A stretch of DNA of 64,000 nt from Gnetum montanum. Lineage: Eukaryota > Streptophyta > Gnetopsida > Gnetales > Gnetaceae. The stretch covers positions 1,119,112 through 1,183,111 of the forward strand of contig MNCI01005810.1 of NCBI GenBank assembly GCA_015680685.1, written 5' to 3'. Made by a program: the position numbers and the translations under genes. How positions within the stretch are numbered: position 1 is the stretch's first letter; each line of letters opens with the position of its first letter. This document shows, one piece after another, positions 1 to 11,269 of the stretch. Under the pieces are notes generated by a model. The model saw only the letters and a list, made by a program, of their open reading frames with translations, made no database searches and was not told where the DNA came from.

Positions 1-744
1 GAGAATTTTGAAGTTTTAGCATGCAAAATTAGGTAATGTTTTGTATTTTTTCTTGGTAGAATGGTTACATATTTGTAAAATTAAAGGCCATGGGTTTTTA
101 GCCCTTTATTTAAGCTTTTTGATGGCTATTATTTCATTTAACTTGACCTTGAAACAAAGACAGTATGACTATTTTCCTAACATTGCACAGTTAGGTTATT
201 TGTGCCACTTTTGCAATTTCAAGTAGCTTTGCGAATTTTTTCTAAGGAAATGGCAAAGATTTTAGCTATTTTTTAGTTATGGTTATATACCCTTTGGCTT
301 GAAATTTCAAGCATAGGTATAATCACTCCAATTGGACCTAAAATGAATTTTTTGCAAATTTTTTATTAAGCATGTGTAATAAGTATGTTTGTGCCATTTT
401 TGGATTATTATCCAAATTGACAAAATTTCCCTATATAAACAACAAATGTTTTGAATTGTTTCTTAGCATGGCTACGTAGGGCATGATTTCGACATTCAAA
501 TGGTGGTGGAATCACTTTTCTTGGGGCTCAAACAAATTTATTATTATTATTTTTGCTATGACTATGTGAATCAAGGAAAAAACTCATGGTTGTAGTACAT
601 TATCCATTAGAAAATAGAAGTGGCTGATATGTATAACTTATGTTTCACTTTTGTGAACATGTAAAATCAATGCTTAATTTTTCTTTTTCATGAAGAGTAA
701 AAGCTTTTTCTATTTTAAATAAGCTTTTACTATGGCTACATGGT

Positions 745-985
745 TTTTTCTAAGTTTATCATGCTTTTTCTAATTTTGTGCATGGCTTAGATTTTTTTTT
801 TAAATTTATGCATGCTTTGCATAATTTAGATGTTTTTTCTAAACTTATGTTTACTTCTTTTTTTAAAAAAAATCTATGCATAATGTAGATATTATTTTCT
901 AAATTTATAAACAACTTGTATGTTTTTCCAAGTTCATGCATAAGTTAGATGCTTTTTCTAGGTTTATGCATAATTTAGGCTAAGA
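745..985. repeat. degenerate short tandem repeat in AT-rich DNA
   Basis: Variants of a phrase built from TTTTTCTAA, TTTATGCATAA and TTTAGAT recur several times between about 745 and 985. Copies are uneven in length and strongly diverged. No coding potential is seen. Confidence 0.5.
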
Positions 986-1040
986 ATTAGTTTTAGCTAT
1001 AATGTTTTGGCTATAAAGGCTATACAATATGGTAACAAAA

Positions 1041-1520
1041 CTTCTATGGAATTTCTTAAGCTAATTTAGATGAACATCTACGAGGTTTTTACAGAGGCTA
1101 ATTTCACCTCTAACTTTGGAAGTTTCTTCTAAATTTGTTAAGAAATTTCCATCAATCATGATGTAAGGTTATGCAAACTTGTAATGATGTTTTCTTGTGA
1201 AATTACTTAGACTAGTTTAGATAAACACCTTAGAGCTTTTTACAAAGGCTAATTTCACCTTTGACTAGATGTTTTGTCTAGATTTGCTAAGTAAGTCTAA
1301 TAGGTCATATTGTTTTTGCTTTGAAAGGTTGTAATAATGCCTTTTTGTGGAATTCCTTAAGCAAATTTAGGTAAACGCCTTAGAGCATTTTAGAGAGGCT
1401 AATTTCACCTCAGACTNAAAATTTAGGTAAACGCCTTAGAGCATTTTAGAGAGGCTAATTTCACCTCAGACTAGGATGTTTTCCAAACTTGTTGAGAAAT
1501 TCTAATTGGTTATAATGTTT
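1041..1520. repeat. 150-bp tandem repeat, three units
   Basis: The phrase GCTAATTTCACCT occurs at 1097, 1248 and 1398, giving spacings of 151 and 150 bp. Flanking sequence (CTTAAGCTAATTTAG, TTGTTAAGAAATT) repeats in step. A fourth occurrence at 1454 belongs to a duplication around the single N at 1417 and is not counted as a true unit. Confidence 0.75.
1363..1472. other. single-N join with duplicated flanks
   Basis: The 54 bases at 1363-1416 recur without change at 1419-1472, separated by N at 1417 and one base. This is the pattern expected when two overlapping contigs were abutted instead of merged. The extra copy is probably not real. Confidence 0.8.
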
Positions 1521-1541
1521 TTGTGATTTGTTTCATGCAAG

Positions 1542-2464
1542 GTCATCTTGAGGTCTATTCTCATCATAGTGAAGCTAGTTGATATCTTGTGCTACATTGG
1601 TCATTCCAAGCCCAACACCCCTCCACATGACATGTCTCTTAGGAAGCTCTCATTGTGGTTCTAGCCTGAGGAAAGGGACTTCCTTGCCTACCTCCTTAGG
1701 AATTTCAATGTAATGTTGTGGTCACCCTTGTTCATGGATGTAGCCAAGGTCATTGTGGAGACCCTGTTGCTTTGGAAATTTGGTCTAATTACTAGGTACA
1801 TTACTAACAAGCTACTTCCTAAGACTATAGGGGGACCAGAAGATGTCATAAGTCCATGTTACCTTACAGAGATCTAGACAATGCTAGAGTATAGTTAGTA
1901 AAATGCTAATAATACTTTGATGGTGGTGCATATAGCCTACACATTTTTCAAGAACATGCTTGGAACTGTGTACCATCTATAGGGGTAAACATGGTTATTG
2001 TAGTTTTTTTATGCTTTTGGCTTGATTACCTTACCTAACTTCATTGATGTTTGCAGGTCCAAGGTCAAAAATTAGGGCTTGATCGTTAATAGTCAAATCT
2101 TGATCAAACTCCTTTGGATGAATTCACCAAGAGTCCCCAAATTAGAGATGCTATGATCAACATTTAAGAGGGGACTTTGATGAATATGCCACTAGGTTTA
2201 GCCTCATATACAAAAAGTGCAAGGATGATGGGATGATGTACAACTATTGGGTAGATGTTAATATCATGGATCAGATCCTTGTAATTGGAACCTCCACACC
2301 GTAGAAGAAAAGTAAAGGTGAACATATAGCTTTTTACATTTTATTGCTTTTCTTGATTGTTGAAATTACTCATATTGATGTTAACCTTTGGTTATTACTT
2401 TGTAGGACCTTTTTACCTTAGCTGATGTCACTATACCACATTCATGTTCATGTCATGAGGATAC
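1542..2464 (+). pseudogene. left gene copy, exons 2, 3 and start of 4 (FCP1/HAD-like N-terminal domain)
   Basis: Homology to the right copy (57150-56090, minus) defines exon 2 at 1542-1984, exon 3 at 2057-2317 and the start of exon 4 at 2406. Introns 1985-2056 and 2318-2405 carry GT donors and AG acceptors at the same places as in the right copy. Exon 2 encodes a segment with FLAYLLRNFNVMLWS followed later by NANNTLMV and GTVYHL. This order resembles the FCP1/NLI-interacting-factor phosphatase fold (R-P-x-x-x-F-L, then N-T-L-x-x-D-D, then N-P). The expected catalytic aspartate segment reads KLVDIL, so no nucleophile is visible. Several in-frame stops, mostly TAG, break the frame. The coding frame is cut at 2464 by the chromovirus. 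The family assignment is inference; the pairing with the right copy is seen directly. Confidence 0.65.
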
Positions 2465-3086
2465 TGTCATGACCTCTTGAGCTATTGTTGTCCAAGGCTC
2501 GCGTGTAGGCTAGTGCGAGCTATGGTTGATTCATGCCCTAGGTGTAGAAAGAAATTTTTTGGTTGTGAATGAATGTGGAGCAAATGCATGCACTCAATAA
2601 CCCAAATTGGATGGCATGCATAGCAAGTGGGCTAGGTAACTGGAGTTACCAAAATAGATGAAGCTAGGTGGGATGCATGCAAGGGGGCTACAACTGGATT
2701 CATCCAGATGTAGCGCATGCACATCTGTTACTATTAGTTAGGGTAAAGCATATGGAAGACAAAACTAGCAATTACTAAGAATGGATTACGCACATACTCC
2801 CTATTGGATATGCAAGTAATGGATTTGTAGTGCTAGTTATGAGAGTGTTCTGGCAAGGTTGGGTATGCCTGCACTTATAAATATAAGAGGTGTTGCTCAC
2901 ATGGGGGAAACCTCTTGTACGTGTTGTATTATTCCTTTGTGTGTGAGTAAAGGTTGGGAGTTTTCCCATAAGTTTGTGCCTCCTATGCTTGAGCATCGTT
3001 GGGCATTGTTGTGAGTAGCTGGCTAAGTTGTTTACTTAGCGCTATCACCTAGTGAAAAATTTTTCACTAGGACTCATTCAATGAAA
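2465..3086 (+). repeat. 5' LTR of the chromovirus
   Basis: It aligns with 7577-8210 along its length and starts TGTCATGACCTCTTGAG. The final bases (TTCAATGAAA) correspond to CCTAGTGGCA at the other LTR's end, mostly by transitions, so the terminal CA has decayed to AA here. Confidence 0.85.
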
Positions 3087-3088
3087 AT

Positions 3089-3100
3089 TGGTATTATAGC
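3089..3100 (+). other. primer binding site, initiator tRNA-Met type
   Basis: TGGTATTATAGC lies two bases after the LTR. It differs from the usual plant TGGTATCAGAGC at two positions, both transitions. Confidence 0.75.
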
Positions 3101-3104
3101 AAGG

Positions 3105-4140
3105 TTACCATGATGGAGTACCTTATTGAGCACATGGCTATCCTAGAAGCATTGATGGAAGCCCCAACTCCTAATGCTCAATCCCTTGCAAAGCAGGCTG
3201 TGCTATACCATAGGAAAATCAACGATCTACAGTAAAGTAATGATATGGTGCAATGTGAACTTGAATCTCATGTGGGAAAGATAAAGGGCTTAAAGATACA
3301 TCTCTCATCCCTTGAGGATGACATCACATTGCTCAAGAAGATCAGTGTAGGATCTTCACATGGGGGCAAGAACTTGGATAGCTTCAAACTAAAAGTGTTG
3401 GAGCCAAAATAGTTTGGAGGAAGTTGAAATGTGAAGGAACTGGAGAACTTCCTTTGGGACATGAAGTAATACTTTTTTGTTGCTTATGTTCTTGAGGATC
3501 AGAGGGTAATGATAACTAGCATATATCTCATTGGAGATGAAAAACTCTAGTGGAAGACATAGCTGGAGGATGATGTGAGTGCTAGCCACCCTCAAATCAC
3601 AACATGGAAGGCACTGAGAAAGGAGCTAAAGGATTAGTTCCTTCCTCTTAATAGAGTGTGGATAGTGTGGGAATCCCTATGGAAGCTGAAACACACCACT
3701 ACCTTTCATGATTACATAAAGAAATTTAGTTCTTTAATATTAGACATTAAGAATATGTTTGAAGAGGACAAGCTACTTAACTTTCTTTCAAGGTTGCAAC
3801 CGTGGGCTCAGGCAAAGTTGAGGAGGAAAAATGTGAAAAATCTACCAACAGCCATAGCCACTATGGATGGCTTGATCAACTATAATCTAGGAAATTATAG
3901 ATCCTATTCAAAGTAGAAGAAGCCCTAGGATGAGGGCAAGAAGGAAGCAAACCAACACCAAGGCCCTAAAGACAAGAAGCAAGAGAGGGCATCCTCCAAA
4001 CCTAAGGGAGATGGAGCCTCCCAAGGTAAGCAATTCTTATTTGGATGCTTCATTTATGACAAACCACATTGGGCTTGTGACTTTCCATTAAGAGAGAGGC
4101 TCATGAATCTCAAAATTTAGGAGGAATCTAAAGGAGATGC
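3105..4140 (+). pseudogene. chromovirus gag
   Basis: The frame encodes a long helical capsid region. Phrases such as KELENFLWDMK and TTFHDYIKKFSSL are typical of Ty3/gypsy Gag, followed by a basic K-rich stretch and a knuckle-like segment GCFIYDKPHWACDFP near 4040-4090. In that segment the second of the two leading Cys is replaced by Tyr. Stops interrupt it at several sites. The longest open stretch is 3656-3916. In the element Gag forms the particle that packages the RNA. Confidence 0.8.
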
Positions 4141-4199
4141 CAGTAACATGAGGTGTAACTCATTACAGTTGCTAAACACCCTTGTATGCCAGAAATCTA

Positions 4200-4560
4200 G
4201 CCCACCCAACGAGCTAATGTTTGTAGAGGTCTTCCTCAATGGATAGAAGGTGACAACAATGTTGGATATAGGAGTAATGAACAACTTTGCATGCTAAAGG
4301 TTGGTGGAGAAACTTGGATTGACCATCACCAAGAGCCATAGCAAGGTGAAGTTGGTGAACTCAGGGGCATAGACAGTGCATGGTGTAATCTCCTCTCCTC
4401 TTAGATTTGACCGCTGGGAGAATAATTGTAACTTTATGATCATTCCTTTAGATGAATTTGAATTGATTTTGGTGGTTGAATTCTTTGTAAGGGCCAAATC
4501 TTTAGTGGTACCACACTTAGGGGGAATGCTGATTACTAATGAAAGGTAACCCAACTTCAT
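4200..4560 (+). pseudogene. chromovirus aspartic protease
   Basis: After a phrase like EVFLNG the frame reads TTMLDIG followed by NNF, corresponding to the D-T-G active-site region of Ty3/gypsy proteases with T changed to I. Downstream VKLVNSGA and VHGVI match the family pattern. Three stops (TAG) fall where Gln is usual. The product would cut the Gag-Pol polyprotein. Confidence 0.7.
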
Positions 4561-4645
4561 CTCAATCAATCAAATGTAAAGAGCTTAAATCGATGTTTCA
4601 GTCAGTGGCTCAAACAAATGTTGGTGTAAAAAGGGGTAAGTCATT

Positions 4646-5690
4646 GTGCTGGTTTCCTTAGTGGAAATCAAGGAGAACCAGATAGTGGTAGTACCTGATT
4701 ATGAGGGGGATTTGCTGATGGAATTTGTAGACATGATGCCACCAAAGCTACCCAAGGTCTTACTACCTAGAAGAAAAGTAGACATTCAGATAGAGTTGGA
4801 ACTAGGGGTGAGACTACCTGTGAGTGTTCCATATCATATGTCCTTAATGGAGCTTGCTGAGTTTTGGAAGCAGTTGGATGAGCTATTGGAGGCTAGCTAC
4901 CTTCAACCTTTGAAGGCCTTGTATGGAGCACCAGTGCTCTTCCAAGAAAAGTAGGATGGAATTTTGCGGATGTGCATGGATTACCAAGCACTAAATAAGA
5001 TCACCATCAAAAACAAGTACCCAGTGCCAAATGTGGTAGACTTGTTTGATCATTTGTCAAAGCCATGTATTTTACCAAATTAGATATGAGGTCTGGGTAT
5101 TGGTAGATGTACATCGTTGTTGGGGACGAAGCAAAAAAAAAACGTGTAACTTGTTATGGCTCTTTTGAGTTCTTGGTGATGCCATTTTCTCTCACCAACG
5201 CCCTTGCTACATTTTATAATTTGATGAATGATGTGATGTATGATTTACTAGATAGATCAGTGGTAATCTATTTAGATGATATTATTGTGTATAGTAAGAG
5301 TCTGGAGGCTCATGTAGAACACCTGAGGTGGATTTTCTCAAGGTTGAGAGAAAACCAATTGCATGTGAAGAAAGAAAAATATGAATTCTATGTCCAGGAT
5401 ATCTTATTCCTAGGTCACCGAATATCAAAAGGGAAGATTTGGATGGATGACCAGAAAGTGAAATTGATTATGAAGTGGCCTGCTCCAAAGAAGGTGCCTA
5501 GCTTACGATCCTTTTTAGGAGTTGCAAACTGCTATAGGTGGTTCATTGATGGCTATGCAAGTAAGGTAGCCCCATTAATGCATTTACTTAAGAAAAATCA
5601 AGCATGGGTTTGGTTAGAGGCCTGTGAGAAGGTCTTTAAACGAATTAAGGAATATGTGATATCAGAACGAGTGCTGCAGTCGCCTAACTT
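4646..5690 (+). pseudogene. chromovirus reverse transcriptase
   Basis: The N-terminal part (4646-4954) carries the PPKLPKVLLPRRKVD region and a template-grip segment. Then [20 protein letters not shown] (about 4974-5033) precedes the palm. The open stretch 5107-5934 holds the catalytic YLDD at 5269-5280 and a well preserved thumb (FLGHRISKGKIWMDDQKV, LRSFLGVANCYRWFI). A TAG follows FQEK at about 4951, another lies in the QVRI region near 5102, and a frame break sits near 5060. The element is dead, but the catalytic pair DD survives. Confidence 0.9.
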
Positions 5691-6060
5691 CGAAGTTCCC
5701 TTTGAACTTCATATTGATGCATCAGATCAAGCCATTGGTGGAGTCTTGATCCAAGAGAAACATCCAATTGTTTCTGAGAGTAGGAAGCTAAAAGTGACAA
5801 AGCAAAGATATACTACTCACGAAAAGGAAATGGCCACAGTGGTGCATTTCTCAAATGTCTGGAGGCACTACCTATTGGGAATGAAATTCATAGTGGTCAT
5901 AGATAATGTGGCCAACACTTACTTCAAAACCTAGAAGAAGCTCTCTCTGAAGCAGGCAAGGTGGTAGGAGTACCTTTTAGAGTTCAACTTTGATGGGTTC
6001 ATCGACCTGGGTGAGAGAACTGGGTAGCAAATGAATTGAGTTGAAAGGAAGTCTAGGCCT
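5691..6060 (+). pseudogene. chromovirus RNase H
   Basis: The frame continues from the reverse transcriptase with FELHIDASDQAIGGVLIQ, which carries the first catalytic Asp, and THEKEMATVVHF, which carries the Glu. At about 5932 a TAG replaces the Gln of the usual T-Q-K-K-L-S, and a second TAG replaces the Gln of R-W-Q-E. The enzyme would remove RNA from the RNA-DNA hybrid. Confidence 0.85.
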
Positions 6061-6199
6061 ATGTAGCGGCATCGATGATCATTTACTTGAACTTCATTGA
6101 AAAAGTGAAGGAAGTTGTGGAAGTGGACAAGACCTATTGTCAGCTTTGACAATAGGTATGTGAAAGCTTTGTAAGGAAATACTAGATTGAGGCTAATCT

Positions 6200-7140
6200 T
6201 TTGCATGCTCAAGGTAAGAGACTGTATGTTCTTAAGGATGGGGGACTAAGGCATGAACTAATGAGGGAAACCCATGATACCTAACGTGCTGGACACCCAG
6301 GGGTGAAGAGAATGTTAGCTCTTCTATCTTGAGGTAAATTTTGGCCCAAGATGAAATAGGATGTGGAATTTTATGTGAGAACATGTCTAGTGTGTCCACT
6401 AGACAAGATAGAGAAGAAGAAGTAGGCTGGGCTTCTTCAACCTATCTCAATCCTGGAAAGAACATGAGAGTCTATTTCCATGGATTTCATCACAAGGTTC
6501 CCATAGGTGGATGGGAAAGCATCGATATTGGTTGTGGTGGATTGATTCTTAAAATATGTTATGTTTGTAGCTACACCTCAGGTGTGCACAGTAGAAGAAA
6601 CCATTGAACTCTTCCTTTGCCATGTGGTAAAGGTATTCAGGGAACCGATGGATATTGTAAGTGATTGGGATGCCTGGTTCATAGGAAAGTTTTGGATGTT
6701 GTTGTTCTCTTTGATGGGCTCAAAATTAAAATTTTCCATAGCCAACCATTTCTAGAAAGATGGACAAAATAAGTAGGTAAATGCTTTGGTTGAAGAGTAT
6801 CTTCACTACTTTGTAATTGTAATTCAGCGAAATTGGGTCTCACTATTAGACACCATCCAATTCTACTATAACTTGCATCAAAATTCTTCAATGGGGTTGA
6901 GTCCCATAGGATTGATCTTTGGGAATCATCCCATAACACCATTGGAGGTGGTGAAATCAAAGTCGCAAGGCAAATGCCCAGTGGCGTATTGCTTTGCATG
7001 TGATAAGTAGGAATTGTATAAACAAGCTCAGGATAGCTTAGTCAAGGCGCAGAGGTGCATGAAGAAGTATGATGATCAGAATTGAAGGGTGTTCAAGTTC
7101 AATGAAGGGGATAAGGTCTTGTTGAAACTTACTCCCCAAA
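6200..7140 (+). pseudogene. chromovirus integrase core
   Basis: An HHCC zinc-binding region is visible: AGHPGVKRMLALL, then CLVCPLDKIEKKK. The core follows with SISMDF, VSDWDAWFIGKFW (second acidic position) and NALVEEYLHYF (Glu region). A trailing SSMGLSPIGLIFGNHP is the usual post-core segment. Stops and at least two frame changes break it. The longest open stretches are 6341-6607, 6561-6755 and 6786-7010. Confidence 0.85.
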
Positions 7141-7560
7141 TCTAGAAGAAATTCACCGATAAATGGTACCACAAAGGCCTTCTCCAAAGGTATGATGGAC
7201 CGTTTGAGGTTGTGAAGAGGGTAGGCAATGTGGCCTATCGATTGAAACTTCTAGAGTGGATGAAAATTCATCCAACATTTCATGTGAGCTTCCTCAAATC
7301 CTTTTATGAGGATGTGGTGAGGCAACAAGTCGGGAGAGCCCCTCTTGACATTAGAAAGGAATTTCAAAAAATATCTTAGAGGATTCTTAGCCATCGGACT
7401 GAAGGTGCTAGTCAGAAGAATTGGTGAACTGAGTACTTAGTCTAGTGGAAGGGATATAGTGAAGAGGATGCCACATGGGAATATGACATTACCTTATGAT
7501 AGTTCGAGGAGTTAATCAAGCTATACTTAGATGGACTTCCGATGAGGACGTTGGACTCAT
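7141..7560 (+). pseudogene. chromovirus integrase C-terminus with chromodomain
   Basis: DGPFEVVKRVGNVAYRLKL and HPTFHVSFLK are the GPY/F-type module. A segment RILSHRTEGASQKNW, then TEYLV, stop, WKGYSEEDATWEYD (about 7377-7500) is a chromodomain of the type that defines plant chromoviruses. A TAG stands in place of the Lys in V-K-W-K-G-Y. Chromodomains bind histone marks and guide integration. Confidence 0.85.
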
Positions 7561-7563
7561 CCA

Positions 7564-7576
7564 ATGGAGGTGGATT
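7564..7576 (+). other. polypurine tract of the chromovirus
   Basis: ATGGAGGTGGATT lies immediately before the 3' LTR start at 7577. A purine-rich run just upstream of TG is where plus-strand DNA synthesis is primed. Confidence 0.6.
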
Positions 7577-8210
7577 TGTCATGACCTCTTGAGCTACCAC
7601 TATCCAAGGCTTGCATGTAAGCTATTATGAGCTATGGTTGATCCATGCCCTGGGTGTGGAAAGACATTTTTTGGCTGCAAATGAATGCGGAGTGCATGCA
7701 TGCACTCAGTAACATGAATTAGATCCCAAATTGGGTGGCATGCATAGCAAGTGGGCTAGGTAACTGGAGTTATCAAAATAGACGAAGCCAGGTGAGATGC
7801 ATGCAAGAGGGCTATAGATGGATTCATCTAGATGTAGCACATGCACATCTATTACTACTAGTTGGGGAAAAGAAGATGGAAGATAGAACTGGAAATTACT
7901 ATAAATGGATTATGCGCATACTTCATGTTGGATATGCAAGTAACAGATTTGTAGCACTAGTTATGGGAGCGTACTGGTAAGACTGAGTACACTGATGGCT
8001 ATAAATACAAGAGGTGTTGCTCACATGGGGGGCACCTCTTGTATGTGTTGTATTATTCCTTTGTATGTGAGTAAAGGTTGGGAGTTTTCCCATAAGCGTG
8101 TGCCTCCTGTGCTTGAGCATCGCTGGGCATCATTATGGGTAGTTGGCTAAGTTGTTCACTTAGCGCTATCACCTAGTGAAAAAGTTTCTGTTGGGACTCA
8201 CCTAGTGGCA
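7577..8210 (+). repeat. 3' LTR of the chromovirus
   Basis: It pairs with 2465-3086, begins TGTCATGACCTCTTGAG and ends CCTAGTGGCA. Differences from the left copy are visible throughout, so the insertion is not recent. Confidence 0.85.
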
Positions 8211-8215
8211 AATAC

Positions 8216-10722
8216 CCTCATCCTGAAGTTTATTGATGTGACATTAGCATAGGAATGGCTAAAGGGGCAAGTACTTGGATATGTCCAATTGAACATCTAG
8301 CATGTAGGTTTGCCCAATGTATTCATGGCACCTATCCCTTCTATTCTTGCTATGGAGATGCTACATGTCATCAACTCCTTTGATGAGATAGTTGGTCATT
8401 TTATTACCATCATTTGAGGTGTTAAGATGAACATGGATGTTAGTGTTGGCCTCTTTCACAACTTGTTTGGTGTCCCTGTTGATGGGGCAAAGGTTTCCAC
8501 CATGACAGTAAGGAAATTGGGTAATTGCAAGAAAGTTCTAGAGTGGCTTAGTGCCTATATGGGCCACTCTAGAATTTCAATGGATAGCTTCAAAAACCAT
8601 AACAAAAAGGAATCATATCCTTTGTTTAGTTCTTGTGCATTTCCAAAAATGCTATCACAAAAGAAGGTAATTAGCCTAACACAGGGGTGGACCTTTAAGA
8701 AGGTTCTAATGGAGAACATCAGATTTGATTGGGTAGCTACTTTGGCTATTGGGCTTTGAGAGGAGATCCTTAGACTCCATGTTGACACCTCTAGGATAAT
8801 CCATATTTACTTTTAATTTTTTGTAAGTTATCTATAGAGGCTTGCAGAGTTTTTGGTGGTGTATAGGGATGGGTGATGTGTTTTCCAAAACCCAAGATAA
8901 CTTTCCAATAGTACAGGTCTAGAACCCACTAGAGGTGATGGATGATACATTATCCATCACCGTTAAGAATCTTAATGTTAGGTAGTACAAGTTCCATAAC
9001 AATACTAATGATGATGGGCTCCTCTCATTTCCTGCTAGTGTCTAGGATGCTAGATGACAATGCATGGAGGTTAAAGGGGTAGGTAGGAAGAAGATTAAGA
9101 GGCTTATGGAGGAGGCATCATAATAGGTAGTTGTAGGTATGCTTTAAATTTGGATATTCCATTTTTTGGAACTTTATGGCTACTTTGTGATTTCATTTGT
9201 TAACCAGTTTTCTTTATGCTATGATTGTAGATAAGCATTAGGTTATAGCAACCCAAGCTACTATGGAGGTAGAGCAAAGGTGTGTAGAAGAGGCACTCCT
9301 AAAGTAACTTATGGTTGAAGAACTTGTTGATACAAGTATAGATGATATAGATGCCTTGTTTGGTGGGGCGGTACCAAGTACCTCTCCCATCATCATCCCA
9401 AACAAGGAAGAGGAGGAGGAGCGAGGTATGACTATGCCTTAACTTTTTCAATATATCTCATTGGTTATCTTTGGCTATCATCCTAACCTTTCAATGATTG
9501 TTATTCTTGCAGTAGTTCTTGAACCACCAGCATAAGCTTCTGTCCCTAAGCTTCATGTGAAATCATTGGTAGAGACTCTAGAAAAAGTGGAGTTCTTACA
9601 TCGGATGGCTAAGGATATCATCTATTGGTTGCATTAGGTTGCACCTAAGATAGGTAAGGATTTTTTTTATGTGTCTTAGTTGTGGGCTTTACTTGCATTG
9701 TGGTTATATTAGGTTTTGTCTTATGGTTGCATTTTGTACTTTATGTAGTACCCTTTGTGGAGTGAAACATTAGAAAGGAAATGGAGATAGACTCCTTGCC
9801 TAAGCTTGCCTCTAATGTGTCTATTGTACCTATGAAGTTGTATGAGATCACTATTGATTTAGTGATGTTGTGCATAAAAACTTCATGGGAGCTAGAGAGG
9901 TCCACTGAATCCCTATGGAAGGAAGTTGTAGCCTTAAGGGAAAAGACTCAAAGGTATGAGGACATGATTAGAGATCTCCCAGACTATAAAGCCTTTGTGG
10001 AAGCCCAAGTGGCTAACTCAACTAAGTTATGGACTAAGGAGATCACATGGGCTTGCTACTGGCATGTTGTTCAACACAAAGTAGTAATCCTATAGGAGAT
10101 GGTGGAACAACATATGTAGATGGACCTCATCTTACAAAAGGTTGATGACTAGAAGGGTCACTATGCTTGGGTCTTGGAGTGGGGCAAGACACAAAAGGTC
10201 TACAAGAATTAGTATAAGGCCAATTGTGGGGCCTACCTAAAGGGGCTTAAGGAGGAGTTGATTGAATGACACAAGAGAGAGCTATTCATTTAGGGAATCT
10301 AGGAAGAAAGTGCTTATAAACGTTTTGAAAGTACTCTCAAGGTGGAGCAATTCCCTACTCTTCAGATCACGACTGTTGTAGGTAAGACCTCTATAACTGC
10401 TACTACTCATGAGTCTCCTACTTAGACTCCTATATATAGGTCTGGCATTCTTTCTAGTGTTGATCTTGGGGATGCTAACTGGGTCAACATGACAAGGACT
10501 AGATCCTCCATCATTTGGAGGAAGATCTTCCCCATCTATCCTCAAAAGTAAGGGAGCTAGAATTTTCCAAGATTTGATATATTTTATGTTTTAGTCTTTG
10601 TTTTTAAGTCATGATTTTGGCTATAGGTTACTAACTAGCTATATGTTATTACATTTCAAGCCTTAGGAGATATTGGTGGCCCACTGGTGAGGGTGGGAAT
10701 GACCCACCACTTCCTCCTCTAG
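8216..10722 (+). pseudogene. left gene copy, rest of exon 4 and exons 5-8
   Basis: Exons follow from alignment with the right copy and from splice sites: exon 4 remainder 8216-9136, exon 5 9231-9425, exon 6 9513-9653, exon 7 9749-10547, exon 8 10667-10722. Donors GTATGC, GTATGA, GTAAGG and GTAAGG and AG acceptors are present. Exon 4 carries LFGVP and GHSRIS, matched by LFGIP and GHSRLS in the right copy. Exon 5 is acidic (VDTSIDDIDALFGG), and exon 7 is charged and helical (ELERSTESLWKEVVALREK), probably a coiled coil. In-frame stops are mostly TAG where the pattern suggests Gln. I do not recognise the C-terminal family. Confidence 0.7.
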
Positions 10723-11096
10723 ATGACACTTTGTAGACTCCTTCAGTTTAGCTTGTTGGCTATTTTTTTTTCATGTTGATGGAAATGATTAGCTAAGACT
10801 ATGTTATAGATGTTTGTTATTCTTTGATATTTTTGTCAAATAGTGTGGCCATGGCTATGTATGTTATGGACATTTTAACTTTGAATTTAAATTTTGGTTT
10901 TATAATGGCTATATGCATTTCTAGTAGTAGTGAACATTGTAGATGTTGTAAACATTGAAAATGGCTATGTTTATCTTTTTTTGTTATAACATTTAATGGC
11001 TAATTGACAAAAAGAAGTTTCATAATAAGCAAGATGTTTGCTAGTGTTAGGCCATCACAGGCATAGGTTATATTGCATGATTGTGGCTATGTTGCC
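10723..11096. other. spacer downstream of the left gene
   Basis: No reading frame is seen. A stretch around 10850-10920 (CCATGGCTATGT, then ACATTTTAA and TTTAAATTTT) matches the reverse complement of 25950-26028, which sits in the same position relative to the right gene copy. This non-coding homology helps show that the two arms are copies of one unit. Confidence 0.55.
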
Positions 11097-11245
11097 AATT
11101 TAAGGCCATGGTGGGCCATAATGCCAATTTAAGGTCTTAGTGGATCATAGTGCCAGTTTAATGTCTTAGTGAATGGTCATGCTAGTTTAACATCTTAGCA
11201 TATGATAATGCTAGTTTAAAATCTTAGTGCACATTGTCAAAAAGA
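11097..11245 (+). repeat. AGTTTA stem-loop repeats, left spacer
   Basis: At least five units follow one another: AATTTAAGGCCATGGTGGGC, then AATTTAAGGTCTTAGTGGATC-type and three more decayed ones. In the better units the bases after the A/T phrase form short arms (GGCC/GGCC, GGTC/GATC) around a loop of about six bases. The array lies 3' of the gag-protease frame on the minus strand, as in the other Tat-type modules here. Confidence 0.65.
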
Positions 11246-11269
11246 GACACTTTTTGTGAGAGAGGTAGC

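Larger units (their letters stand above)
1..1541 (+). other. AT-rich non-coding sequence, inferred intron 1 of the left gene copy
   Basis: No convincing reading frame is visible. The segment ends at an acceptor-like ATGCAAG directly before the first coding homology of the left gene copy at 1542. The right copy has the same acceptor before its exon 2, and there a likely first exon lies about 1.4 kb further upstream. The segment is therefore read as most of intron 1, with exon 1 outside the window. It holds two tandem repeats, annotated separately. The intron assignment is inference from the paralogue. Confidence 0.5.
2465..8210 (+). mobile_element. Ty3/gypsy chromovirus, complete but decayed (5.7 kb)
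   Basis: Two LTRs of about 620-634 bp (2465-3086 and 7577-8210) both begin TGTCATGACC. An initiator-Met-type primer site follows the left one. Domain order is gag, protease, reverse transcriptase, RNase H, integrase, chromodomain. The element lies in exon 4 of the left gene. GATAC before it (2460-2464) and AATAC after it (8211-8215) look like a five-base target duplication with one G-to-A change. Taking one copy out makes the host frame match the right paralogue. Many TAG, TGA and TAA stops show it is inactive. Confidence 0.9.

Noticed and set aside
3089-3100. tRNA-Met similarity considered as a tRNA gene
   Set aside because: Only the 3' end complement is present, at the position of a primer binding site after an LTR; the same holds at 21042.
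8427-8759. Considered as an independent single-exon gene
   Set aside because: The frame continues on both sides with homology to exon 4 of the right gene copy, so it is part of the multi-exon pseudogene.
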